From positions 1 to 64,000 of the forward strand of contig NZ_QKYK01000016.1 of assembly GCF_003426815.1 (NCBI RefSeq): 64,000 bases of DNA, given 5' to 3'. Under the pieces are notes generated by a model. It was not told the DNA's origin, did not search any database, and saw nothing but the letters and a program-made list of their open reading frames with translations. The position numbers and the translations under genes were made by a program. Positions 19,456 through 26,577 of this stretch are shown piece by piece. How positions within the stretch are numbered: the first letter of the stretch is position 1; every line of letters begins with the position of its first letter. The DNA is from Desertimonas flava (lineage in GTDB: Bacteria > Actinomycetota > Acidimicrobiia > Acidimicrobiales > Ilumatobacteraceae).

Positions 19456-20076
19456 TCAGGTGCCGGGAACGAACTCCTCGTCGATCTCGGCGATGAGGTA
19501 GCGGTTGGCGGCGTCGTCGTAGTCGACGATGAGGGCGTGGTCCCCTCGCTGGAACGGTCCGCCGGAGGCTGCCCGCACGGCGATCAGGCTGCCGCGCAAT
19601 CCGCCGTTGACGATCTCGGCCTGGCCCCCGGCGGCGACGGTCACGGTGCGGATCTTGCAGATGCTGCCCACGGCGTCACGGCGGCTCGGCGCCGCCTCTG
19701 TGTGGAACAGACGGCGCAGCGGCTTGGCCGCCTGGCGCACGACGACGAGGCCGACGGCGACGGCGACGGCGATGACGAGCAGGGCGATGCCCACGCCGAG
19801 GCGAGGTGAGTCGTCGTCAGCGACGATCGCTTGCAGCACGAGCGACGACGCCCACATGGCAAAGGCGAGGATCGTGACCGCCAGTGGGATCGGGACCGGC
19901 CCGCTGCCGAGGACCCGCCCGATCTGGTCGCCGATGCCGTCGCCGTCACCACCGCCGTCACCGGAGTCGGTACCGAAGTCGGCGGCGCTGAACAGCAGCG
20001 ACATCACCCACCAGGCGACGCAGAACACGAGCAGGACGGTGAAGACCGCCGTCGGGAATGAAGTCAGGTACTGCAA
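19456..20076 (-). CDS. membrane protein with C-terminal OB fold (YqiJ/NfeD-like)
   Basis: A 206-residue protein. Hydrophobic segments lie at about 10-30, 62-85 and 92-113, with an acidic Gly/Asp loop between the first two. The C-terminal 75 residues carry SICKIRTVTVAAGGQAEIVNGG and DHALIVDYDDAANRYLIAEID, an OB-fold layout as in YqiJ and NfeD partners of flotillins. The start is the TTG at 20076, preceded by AGGAAG about eight bases away. It is first in the operon, 100 bases ahead of the flotillin. OB-fold partners are thought to bind the SPFH protein and tune assembly; that role is transferred from the family. Confidence 0.8.
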   Translation of the reverse strand: MQYLTSFPTAVFTVLLVFCVAWWVMSLLFSAADFGTDSGDGGGDGDGIGDQIGRVLGSGPVPIPLAVTILAFAMWASSLVLQAIVADDDSPRLGVGIALLVIAVAVAVGLVVVRQAAKPLRRLFHTEAAPSRRDAVGSICKIRTVTVAAGGQAEIVNGGLRGSLIAVRAASGGPFQRGDHALIVDYDDAANRYLIAEIDEEFVPGT

Positions 20077-20090
20077 GGCCCGGACTTCCT

Positions 20091-20119
20091 ATCATCGCCA
20101 CCCACCGCAGAGACTCCAA
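20091..20119 (-). promoter_or_regulatory. candidate promoter of the OB-fold/flotillin/AAA+ operon
   Basis: TTGGAG (20114-20119) and GATGAT (20091-20096) on the minus strand are separated by 17 bases, with a short leader carrying the AGGAAG ribosome site before the TTG at 20076. Confidence 0.4.
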
Positions 20120-20201
20120 TTCCCGTCTTGGAACACGACCGTTACAGGACGGACCCTAGTGGACTGTCGCCGGTCGGCCGGCCGGGATCGGCGGGCCGGC
20201 G

Positions 20202-21512
20202 TCAGAAGCCGAGGCGGTCGCCGACCTCGCTGACGAGGTTGGCGATGGGGACCCGGACCTGTTCGGTGGTGTCGCGGTCGCGGATGGTGACGGCCTTGTC
20301 CTCGAGGCTGTCGAAGTCGACCGTGACGCACAACGGCGTGCCGATCTCGTCCTGGCGGCGGTAGCGGCGACCGATGGCCTGGGTCTCGTCGTAGTCGACC
20401 ATGTAGCGCTCGGCGAGCGCCTTGCGCACCTCGTGGGCGAGCGGCGTGAGCGTGTCCTTCTTCGACAGCGGCAGCACGGCCACCGAGTACGGGGCGAGGC
20501 GAGGATGGAACCGCATGACAGTGCGCTCCTCGCCGCCGACCTCGTCGACGTCGTAGGCCGCCAGCATGAACGCCGCCATGGTGCGCGTGGCACCGGCCGC
20601 CGGCTCGACGACGTACGGCGTGTAGCGCTCGTTGGTCTGCGGATCGAAGTAGTCGAGCTTCTCCCCCGACGCCGCGCTGTGCGCCTTCAGGTCGTAGTCG
20701 GTGCGCTGGGCGATGCCCTCGAGCTCGTCGAAGCCCCACGGGAACAGGAACTCGACGTCGGAGGTACCGGCCGAGTAGTGCGAGAGCTCGTCGGGGCCGT
20801 GCGGGCGCAGCTGCAGCTGCTCGCGGGGGATGCCGTGGCGGACGTACCAGTCGAGGCGCTCTGCGCACCAGTACTCGTACCAGCGTGGACCGTCGGCCGG
20901 CGGCACGAAGAACTGCATCTCCATCTGCTCGAACTCCCGCGTGCGGAAGATCCAGTTCTGCGGCGTGATCTCGTTACGGAACGACTTGCCGACCTGGGCG
21001 ATGCCGAACGGCGGCTTCTTGCGGCTGGTCTGCAGCACGTTGGAGAAGTTGACGAACATGCCCTGCGCCGTCTCGGGACGGAGGTAGGCGACGGCCGCCG
21101 AGTCCTCGATCGGCCCGGCGAACGTCTTGAACATCAAGTTGAACTGGCGGGCCTCGGTGAACGTGCCGTGCTTGCCGCAGTTGGGGCAGGTGTCGGGATC
21201 CTCGAGCTTGTCGAGGCGGTAGCGCTGCTTGCAGTTGGTGCAGTCGACCAGCGGATCGGTGAAGTTGGCGAGGTGGCCGCTGGCTTCCCAGATGGCCGGC
21301 GGTCCGAGGATCGCCGCGTCGATGAGCACGACGTCGTCGCGCTCTTGCACCATGGCCCGGATCCACGCGTTCTTGACGTTGCGCAGGAGCAGCGAGCCGA
21401 GCGGGCCGTAGTCGTAGGTGCTGCGGAAGCCGCCGTAGATCTCGGCCGACGGGAACACGAACCCGCGCCGTTTCGAGAGGTTGACGATCTGGTCCAACTC
21501 GGTCGCAGCCAT
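20202..21512 (-). CDS. glyS: glycine--tRNA ligase (dimeric, eukaryote/archaea-like type)
   Basis: This 436-residue class II synthetase charges tRNA-Gly. Visible features are the N-terminal RRGFVFPSAEIYGG block, a four-cysteine zinc site (CTNC about residue 90 and CPNC about 110), motif 2 (GKSFRNEITPQ), the ETAQGMFVNF loop, motif 3 (VEPAAGATRTMAAFM) and a C-terminal anticodon-binding domain. A TAGCCT -10 box lies nine bases before the ATG at 21512, so the message is probably leaderless. A palindrome of the second repeat family lies just upstream. Confidence 0.96.
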   Translation of the reverse strand: MAATELDQIVNLSKRRGFVFPSAEIYGGFRSTYDYGPLGSLLLRNVKNAWIRAMVQERDDVVLIDAAILGPPAIWEASGHLANFTDPLVDCTNCKQRYRLDKLEDPDTCPNCGKHGTFTEARQFNLMFKTFAGPIEDSAAVAYLRPETAQGMFVNFSNVLQTSRKKPPFGIAQVGKSFRNEITPQNWIFRTREFEQMEMQFFVPPADGPRWYEYWCAERLDWYVRHGIPREQLQLRPHGPDELSHYSAGTSDVEFLFPWGFDELEGIAQRTDYDLKAHSAASGEKLDYFDPQTNERYTPYVVEPAAGATRTMAAFMLAAYDVDEVGGEERTVMRFHPRLAPYSVAVLPLSKKDTLTPLAHEVRKALAERYMVDYDETQAIGRRYRRQDEIGTPLCVTVDFDSLEDKAVTIRDRDTTEQVRVPIANLVSEVGDRLGF

Positions 21513-21521
21513 AGCCCCACC

Positions 21522-21527
21522 AGGCTA
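21522..21527 (-). promoter_or_regulatory. -10 box of glyS
   Basis: TAGCCT on the minus strand, nine bases before the glyS ATG. The palindrome beginning at 21544 lies where the -35 would be expected. Confidence 0.45.
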
Positions 21528-21543
21528 CGGGCCGTCCACCCCC

Positions 21544-21597
21544 AACTTCTTGTACTGATCTCTTCTCACCGGTGAGGAGAGATCAGTACAGGAAGTT
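21544..21597. repeat. second-family palindrome, left copy (54 bp)
   Basis: Two 27-base arms with two mismatches. The 40-base core (21551-21590) starts TGTACTGATCTCTTCTCACC and is followed by its near-perfect complement. It differs from the copy at 22580 at only one core position. The outer bases differ but are compensated (AACTT/AAGTT here, GAGTT/AACTC there). Confidence 0.9.
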
Positions 21598-21639
21598 TCC
21601 CTTTCCGGATCGCGGTGCTGGTGACGCTCTGGGTGGGTG

Positions 21640-22594
21640 ATGATGGGACACCCGGAAGCACTCGAGTTGTTCGGCCGTCAGTACGGCGTGGCGGCCACCC
21701 GCCAGCTGCGCGACCTCGGGATCTCCCAGGCCGCGATCTCCCGGGCGATCGACCAGCGGGTGCTCCTGCGCGAGACCACCTCGGTCGTCCGCTTGGCGGG
21801 CTACCCCTTCGGCTTCGAGGCTCGGGCGATGACGGCCTGCCTGCAGTGCGGGCCACGGTCGTTCCTCGCCGGGTCGACGGCAGCAGCGATCCACGGCATG
21901 CGGTACATGTCCAAGGGGCGGATCTACGTGGCCGTCCTCAACCGCTGCCAGGTGTCGCCGCCGCCCCTGGCTGCGGATCTCACGGACGACGTGGATGCTC
22001 GCCGGTGACATCGTCACCCACCCCTCGGGGATGCGGCTGATGTCGCCGCTGCGCACCTTGCACCACCTCGCGGGGATCCTGTCGGCCGAACGCTTCGAAC
22101 GTGCTGCCGAAGACGCCTGGCACCTCGGGCTCGTCGTCCCGCCGGATGCGGCCGACTACCTGGCCCGGATGCGCCGGCAGGGCCGCTCGGGCGTGAGCGG
22201 ACTCGATGCCTGGCTGGAGCGGACCAGCGTGCGGCCGCGCCCGTCGCAGTCGGGGCTCGAGATGGATGCTCTCGAGGCCATCCGACGCGTCGGCCTGCCA
22301 GAGCCTCAGCGCCAGCACCAGGTCCTGCTGAGGAGCGGCGAGCCCCGCCATCTCGATCTCGCGTGGCCGGACATCCGGTACGGGGTGGAGCCGGGCCATT
22401 CGTGGTGGCACGGCGGCGACCTCGGACAACGGCGGAGCCAATCCCGCCAGCGTGACTTCGAAGAGGTCGGCTGGCAGGTCACCTACTTCGATGAGTCGAT
22501 GAGTGCCGACATCCCTGGCGCAGGTCGACAGATCAGGCAGATCTACCTCGCCCGCCGAGCACTCTTCGACCACAAATCCGAGTTCTTGTACTGA
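21640..22594 (+). pseudogene. frameshifted AbiEi-like/DUF559 protein gene
   Basis: Two overlapping frames give one family-typical protein. Frame 1 (to 22008) has the AbiEi-type winged-helix domain (QYGVAATRQLRDLGISQAAISRAIDQRVL) and the start of the middle domain. Frame 2 (ATG at 21995) gives MLAGDIVTHPSGMRLMSPLRTLHHLA and a nuclease-like DUF559 domain (LDLAWPDIRYGVE..WWH..RQRDFEEVGWQVTYFDE). Reading frame 2 back gives WLRISRTTW before MLAGD, so the break lies near the CGCCGCCGCCCC run at about 21957-21967. A one-base indel or a sequencing error would explain it; coupling through the 14-base overlap is less likely. Palindromes bracket the gene, and the right one contains its stop codon. Function unknown; family relatives act as type IV antitoxins or are orphan. 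Confidence 0.75.
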
Positions 22595-22633
22595 TCTCTT
22601 CTCACCGGTGATGAGAGATCAGTACAGGAACTC
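22580..22633. repeat. second-family palindrome, right copy (54 bp)
   Basis: Core at 22587-22626 with one difference from the left copy (GGTGATG for GGTGAGG). It includes the last codons and stop (TGA, 22592-22594) of the AbiEi-like gene and ends five bases before the recO stop. Confidence 0.9.
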
Positions 22634-22638
22634 GGCGG

Positions 22639-23391
22639 TCAGCGTTCGAACATGGCGACGGTGCGGAGGCGGCGTTCGATGTGGTGCTCGACGGCTCGGG
22701 TGGCCAGGACGCCGACCTCGTGGGTCGCCGGCGACTCCGGCGCCGCCAGCGCCTCGTTGAGGCGGCCGCCGAGGATGTCTCGCAGCAGTGCAAGGGCGGC
22801 GGCGCTGATGGGCCCGCCCGAGCGGCACGAGCGGCACAGCACCCCGCCCTCGTTGACGTCGAAGGCCACAAGCTCGATGCCGTGGTCCTCGGTCTCGCCG
22901 CAGCGGATGCAGGCGTCGAGCTCGGGGCGGAAGCCCTCCGCCGCCAGCGCCTTCCAGTAGAACGCCGGCACCACGAGCGCCCCGGCCCGCCCCGAGCCGA
23001 TGGTCCGCAGCACGCCGACCACCATGCGGTAGAGCTGGGGGTTGGGCTCGCGGTCCAGCGCCAACTGATCGGTCGCCTCGAGCACGGCGATGCCCTGCGA
23101 CGCCCGGTCGAGCGAGCCGAGCATCGGGGCCAGCGGCTCCACCGACTCGGCCTGGCTGACGATGTCGAGGGCATCGGGACTGTTCGAGCGGCTGCGGTAC
23201 ATCAGCACCCGGACGTGGCTCATCGGCTCGAGGCGGGCGCCGAACTTCGACATCGTCTTGCGCACGCCCTTGGCGACCGCTCGGACCTTGCCGTGATCCT
23301 CGGTGAGCAGCACGACGATGCGGTCGGCCTCACCGAGCTTGTAGGTGCGCAGCACCACCCCCGTGTCGCGATAGAGGTTGGAGCCGCTCAC
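22639..23391 (-). CDS. recO: DNA repair protein RecO
   Basis: This 250-residue protein helps load RecA onto SSB-coated DNA in RecF-pathway repair. It has an N-terminal OB fold (YRDTGVVLRTYKLGEADRIVVLLTEDHG), a helical domain, and a zinc site CIRCGE...CRSC at about residues 160-188. The start is the GTG at 23391, overlapping the stop of the degenerate cis-prenyltransferase gene as GTGA, so the two are coupled. Linkage of recO to uppS is common in actinobacteria and supports both calls. Confidence 0.95.
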   Translation of the reverse strand: MSGSNLYRDTGVVLRTYKLGEADRIVVLLTEDHGKVRAVAKGVRKTMSKFGARLEPMSHVRVLMYRSRSNSPDALDIVSQAESVEPLAPMLGSLDRASQGIAVLEATDQLALDREPNPQLYRMVVGVLRTIGSGRAGALVVPAFYWKALAAEGFRPELDACIRCGETEDHGIELVAFDVNEGGVLCRSCRSGGPISAAALALLRDILGGRLNEALAAPESPATHEVGVLATRAVEHHIERRLRTVAMFER

Positions 23392-23918
23392 GACGGGCTC
23401 AGGCCGCCGAAGCGGCGGTCTCGCCGGGCGAACGCCCGCAGGGCCTCGTCGAGCAGAGCACGGTCGAGCGACTCGAAAGGCCTCGCCGAGTAGACCAGCT
23501 CACCGTAGGCCAGCTCCCACACCAGCGAGGGCGGCAGATGGTCGGCCGGGCCGAGGATCACGATGAGGTCGGGTTCGCCGACCGCCGGTTCGTACAACGC
23601 CTCGGCAACGCGCTTCTCGTCGACCTCGCCACCACCGGGGATGCGGGCCACCGCCGAGGCGAAGGCCACCCGACCGTCCGCGGTGGAGTCGACGATGGCC
23701 ACCAGATCGTGGCCGACCTCCCGGGTCCAGCGGGTGCCCGGTCCACCCGACGGGGCACCGTAGGGGCGCATCGTGAGCCAGCGACCACCGGCCTCGGCGA
23801 CGCCGCGACCGAGCTCGTCGATCAGATCGTCCCAGCGAGCGGGCGTCATCGCCTCCCAGTCGCCCTCATCGCCGCCGACGATCATCACGTGGTCGAGCGA
23901 CGTACCCATCGCCTTCAT
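23388..23918 (-). CDS. degenerate cis-prenyltransferase paralogue (NgBR/Nus1-like), possible UppS partner
   Basis: A 176-residue protein. Its N-terminus LDHVMIVGGDEGDW and RWLTMRPYG align by eye with the HV..IMDGNGRW and GWLTVFGFS blocks of UppS, but the DGNGR catalytic loop is gone. The C-terminal part PDLIVILGPADHLPPSLVWELAYGELVYSARPF matches the UppS RTSGE..SNFLLWQ..YFTD region with the Arg, Ser and Glu ligands lost. Unlike the neighbouring UppS, it keeps the terminal RRDRRFGG with the RxG motif (Arg169-Gly171). In known heteromeric cis-prenyltransferases the non-catalytic subunit supplies this motif. I chose the ATG at 23918; 23909 is also possible. It overlaps recO by GTGA and diverges from uppS by 25 bases. 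Confidence 0.7.
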   Translation of the reverse strand: MKAMGTSLDHVMIVGGDEGDWEAMTPARWDDLIDELGRGVAEAGGRWLTMRPYGAPSGGPGTRWTREVGHDLVAIVDSTADGRVAFASAVARIPGGGEVDEKRVAEALYEPAVGEPDLIVILGPADHLPPSLVWELAYGELVYSARPFESLDRALLDEALRAFARRDRRFGGLSPS

Positions 23919-23929
23919 TCTCACACGCG

Positions 23930-23935
23930 TATCCT
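23930..23935 (+). promoter_or_regulatory. -10 box of uppS
   Basis: TATCCT eight bases before the GTG at 23944, fitting a leaderless uppS transcript. The divergent partner gene starts only 25 bases away, so its promoter must overlap. Confidence 0.45.
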
Positions 23936-23943
23936 CGATTCCG

Positions 23944-24624
23944 GTGAGCATTCACGTGGGTTGCATCATGGACGGCAACGGCCGCTGGGCGGAACGTCGT
24001 GGTGAGCCGCGTACGGCTGGGCACACCGAGGGCGAGGAGAACCTCGCCAGGCTGGTGCGGGTGGCGGTGAAACGCGACATCGGCTGGCTCACCGTGTTCG
24101 GCTTCTCGACCGAGAACTGGGTGCGGCCCCGATCGGAGGTGCGCCACATCGTCGGGCTGCACAAGAAGCTGTTCGGCCGCGTCGCCGAGCTCAACGAGCT
24201 CAACGTCCGCGTCCAGTGGATCGGCCGGCCGTTCGATTCGAAGTCTGCCCGCACCCCCGCCCTCGTGCAGCGGGCGATCCGCAAGGCGATCGCCGACACC
24301 CGTCGCAACACCGGGATGCTGCTCACCGTGGCCTTCGACTACGGCGCCAAGGCCGAACTGGTCGACGCCGTCAATCACCTGCGGGCCGAAGGTCGGTCGA
24401 TCACGCCGGACCACATCTCCGAGTCGCTCTACCTCCCGGAACTTCCGCCGGTCGACGTGCTGGTGCGCACGAGCGGCGAGGGCCGGCTCTCCAACTTCCT
24501 GCTCTGGCAGTCGACGGGCTCCCCCGTGTACTTCACCGACAAGACCTGGCCCGAGTTCGACGAGGCCGAGCTCGACGCGGCGCTGGCGCTGGTTCCCGCG
24601 CACGGGACCGCGCCCACGCGGTGA
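23944..24624 (+). CDS. uppS: cis-prenyltransferase (undecaprenyl/decaprenyl diphosphate synthase type), C-terminally short
   Basis: This 226-residue enzyme adds isopentenyl units in cis to make the polyprenyl carrier for envelope synthesis. Catalytic features are intact: HVGCIMDGNGRWA with Asp10, FGFSTENW, and RTSGEGRLSNFLLWQ with Arg175, Ser177 and Glu179. It is shorter than usual bacterial enzymes (about 240-250 residues). After WPEFDEAELDAALALV it ends PAHGTAPTR, lacking the conserved C-terminal RRFGG (RxG) motif. The usual QLAYSELYF is also changed to QSTGSPVYF. The missing tail is present in the divergent paralogue at 23388. The GTG at 23944 gives the family's N-terminus. Its TGA overlaps the helicase GTG. 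Confidence 0.9.
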   Translation: MSIHVGCIMDGNGRWAERRGEPRTAGHTEGEENLARLVRVAVKRDIGWLTVFGFSTENWVRPRSEVRHIVGLHKKLFGRVAELNELNVRVQWIGRPFDSKSARTPALVQRAIRKAIADTRRNTGMLLTVAFDYGAKAELVDAVNHLRAEGRSITPDHISESLYLPELPPVDVLVRTSGEGRLSNFLLWQSTGSPVYFTDKTWPEFDEAELDAALALVPAHGTAPTR

Positions 24625-26519
24625 CCAGCGCCTTCGACGTCGTCACCGCGGCCCTTCCCGGGGCCGAGGACCGGCCGGGCCAGCGTGAGATGGCGTCGCT
24701 GGTGGCTTCGGCGATCGCCGACGGCCGCCACCTCATCGTGCAGGCCGGCACCGGCACGGGCAAGACGCTGGCCTATCTCGTCCCGGCGATCGAGGCCGGC
24801 CGGCGCGTCGTGGTGGCCACAGCCACCAAGGCGCTCCAGGACCAGCTCGGGGCCAAGGATCTGCCGTTCCTCACCGAGGCCCTGCCGGGCGACTTCGAGT
24901 TCGCCGTGCTCAAGGGCCGCAGCAACTACGTCTGCCTCCAGCGGATCCGCGAGCTGAGCGCCGTCGACGATGCCGCCCAGACACAGCTCGAGCTGGGCGA
25001 CATGTCGCAGCGGGCCCGAGCTGAACTGAAGCGGATCACGGCGTGGATGGCCACCACCGACACCGGCGACCTCGCCGATCTGCCCTTCGCCCCGAGCGAG
25101 GCCACGACGCGGGCGATCACCGTCGGCAGCGACGAGTGCCCCGGCCGGGACCGCTGCCCGCTCGGGGAGTCGTGCTACGCCGAGGGCGCCCGGCGGCGCG
25201 CCCAGGCCGCCGACGTGGTCGTCGTCAACACCTATCTCTACGGTCTCGATGTCGCCAGCGAAGGAGCGATCCTCCCCGAGCACGACGTGGTGGTGTTCGA
25301 CGAGGCCCACGGCCTCGAGGACATCATGAGCGACACGGTCGGTGTGCAGATCGCACCGGGGCGCTTCGTCACGGTCGGGGCGGCCGTCCGCCGGATCCTC
25401 GCCGATCCGGCGATCGTCGCCGGCGTGCTCGACATCAGCGACAAGCTGCGCTCCGCCATCGCACCGTACGCCGGACAGCGGCTCCGCCTGCCGTACCCGG
25501 TCGAGATCAACGAGGTGCTGGTCGATGCCCGTGGCCGCCTCGACGCCGCCCACAAGGCGGTCACGGCGATCACCCCGGCCACGGACGACGCCAAGCAGCA
25601 GCGCCTCCGCGCCCAGCTGATGCTCGGACGTTCGATCGAGGGCATCGACATCGCCCTCGGCACCGCCGAGTCCGCTGCGGTCCCGGCACGGGATCAGTTC
25701 GTCGACTTCGTCTCCGGCACCGCCGAACACCCGCGCCTCGAGCTGGCGCCGCTCGACGTCGGCCCGGCGCTGCGTGACGGGGTGTGGAACCAGCGCACAG
25801 CGATCCTCACCAGCGCAACGATCCCGACGGGGCTCGCCGTCCGAGTCGGCCTCCCGCCCGGATCGGTGGACGAAGCCGACGTCGGGAGCCCCTTCGACTA
25901 CCCGGCCCACGGCCTCCTGTACTGCCCGGTGACGATGCCCGACCCGCGCGACGCAAGGTATCGCGACGCAGTGCACGAAGAGCTCGCCGCGCTCATCACG
26001 GCGGCCGGCGGGAGGACGCTCGCCCTGTTCACCAGCTGGAAGGCGATGGACGCCGCGGCCCAGGCGCTGAAGGATCGGGTGGACGTGCCGATCCTCACCC
26101 AGCGCGACCTCCCGAAGCCGGCGCTGGTGAAGGCGTTCGCCGCCGACGAGGCCACGTGCCTGTTCGCCACGGCGGGGTTCTTCCAGGGTGTCGACGTTCC
26201 CGGCTCCACACTCATCCAGGTGGTGATCGACCGCCTCCCGTTCCCCCGCCCCGACGATCCGCTGCTGTCGGCGCGGCGCGAGCTGCTGGGTCCGGCGGCG
26301 TTCTCCCAGATCGACATCCCCAGGGCATCGATGATGCTCGCCCAGGCTGCCGGCCGGCTGATCCGCACGGCGACCGATCGTGGCGTGGTCGCCGTCCTCG
26401 ACCGCCGCCTGGGCACGGCCCGCTACCGCTGGGACATCGTCAACGCCCTGCCGCCCATGCGCAGGACCCGTCACCGGGCCGACGTCGAGGCGTTCCTCCG
26501 CGAGATCACCGGCGACTGA
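24621..26519 (+). CDS. DinG/XPD-type ATP-dependent helicase with Fe-S cysteines
   Basis: A 632-residue superfamily 2 helicase. Motif I is QAGTGTGKTLAYL near residue 42 and motif II VVFDEAHGLED near 227. Four cysteines lie between them (YVCLQR near 104, then DECPGRDRCPLGESC at about 172-184), the layout of the XPD/DinG iron-sulfur domain. C-terminal motifs are VWNQRTAILTSATI, FTSWKAMDAA, FFQGVDVPG and QAAGRLIRT. Such enzymes unwind 5'-overhang DNA, R-loops or D-loops. It starts with GTG overlapping the uppS TGA (GTGA), so it is coupled to uppS, although no functional link is evident. Confidence 0.93.
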   Translation: MTSAFDVVTAALPGAEDRPGQREMASLVASAIADGRHLIVQAGTGTGKTLAYLVPAIEAGRRVVVATATKALQDQLGAKDLPFLTEALPGDFEFAVLKGRSNYVCLQRIRELSAVDDAAQTQLELGDMSQRARAELKRITAWMATTDTGDLADLPFAPSEATTRAITVGSDECPGRDRCPLGESCYAEGARRRAQAADVVVVNTYLYGLDVASEGAILPEHDVVVFDEAHGLEDIMSDTVGVQIAPGRFVTVGAAVRRILADPAIVAGVLDISDKLRSAIAPYAGQRLRLPYPVEINEVLVDARGRLDAAHKAVTAITPATDDAKQQRLRAQLMLGRSIEGIDIALGTAESAAVPARDQFVDFVSGTAEHPRLELAPLDVGPALRDGVWNQRTAILTSATIPTGLAVRVGLPPGSVDEADVGSPFDYPAHGLLYCPVTMPDPRDARYRDAVHEELAALITAAGGRTLALFTSWKAMDAAAQALKDRVDVPILTQRDLPKPALVKAFAADEATCLFATAGFFQGVDVPGSTLIQVVIDRLPFPRPDDPLLSARRELLGPAAFSQIDIPRASMMLAQAAGRLIRTATDRGVVAVLDRRLGTARYRWDIVNALPPMRRTRHRADVEAFLREITGD

Positions 26520-26540
26520 CGTCACCGCGCAGCAAAGAAC

Positions 26541-26568
26541 TTCACGTCGGGGCTCGACGTCCTAGCTT
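26541..26568 (+). promoter_or_regulatory. promoter of the secreted protein gene
   Basis: TTCACG (26541-26546) and TAGCTT (26563-26568) are separated by 16 bases. The -10 is nine bases from the ATG at 26578, so the message is near-leaderless. Confidence 0.4.
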
Positions 26569-26577
26569 GCCGTGGTC

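Noticed and set aside
15978-19496. Open frame of 1172 codons on the plus strand
   Set aside because: It is antisense to the flotillin and ATPase genes; its His/Leu/Asp-rich composition is what a coiled-coil gene gives in the opposite strand at high GC.
21637-22594. Two separate genes (toxin-antitoxin pair) instead of one broken gene
   Set aside because: The sequence in frame 2 upstream of its ATG continues the family pattern, so one protein is split by an indel; no toxin-like partner is present.
24429-26525. Open frame of 698 codons on the minus strand
   Set aside because: Antisense to the helicase gene, which has all superfamily 2 motifs; the minus-strand translation is Arg/Gly/Asp-rich noise.
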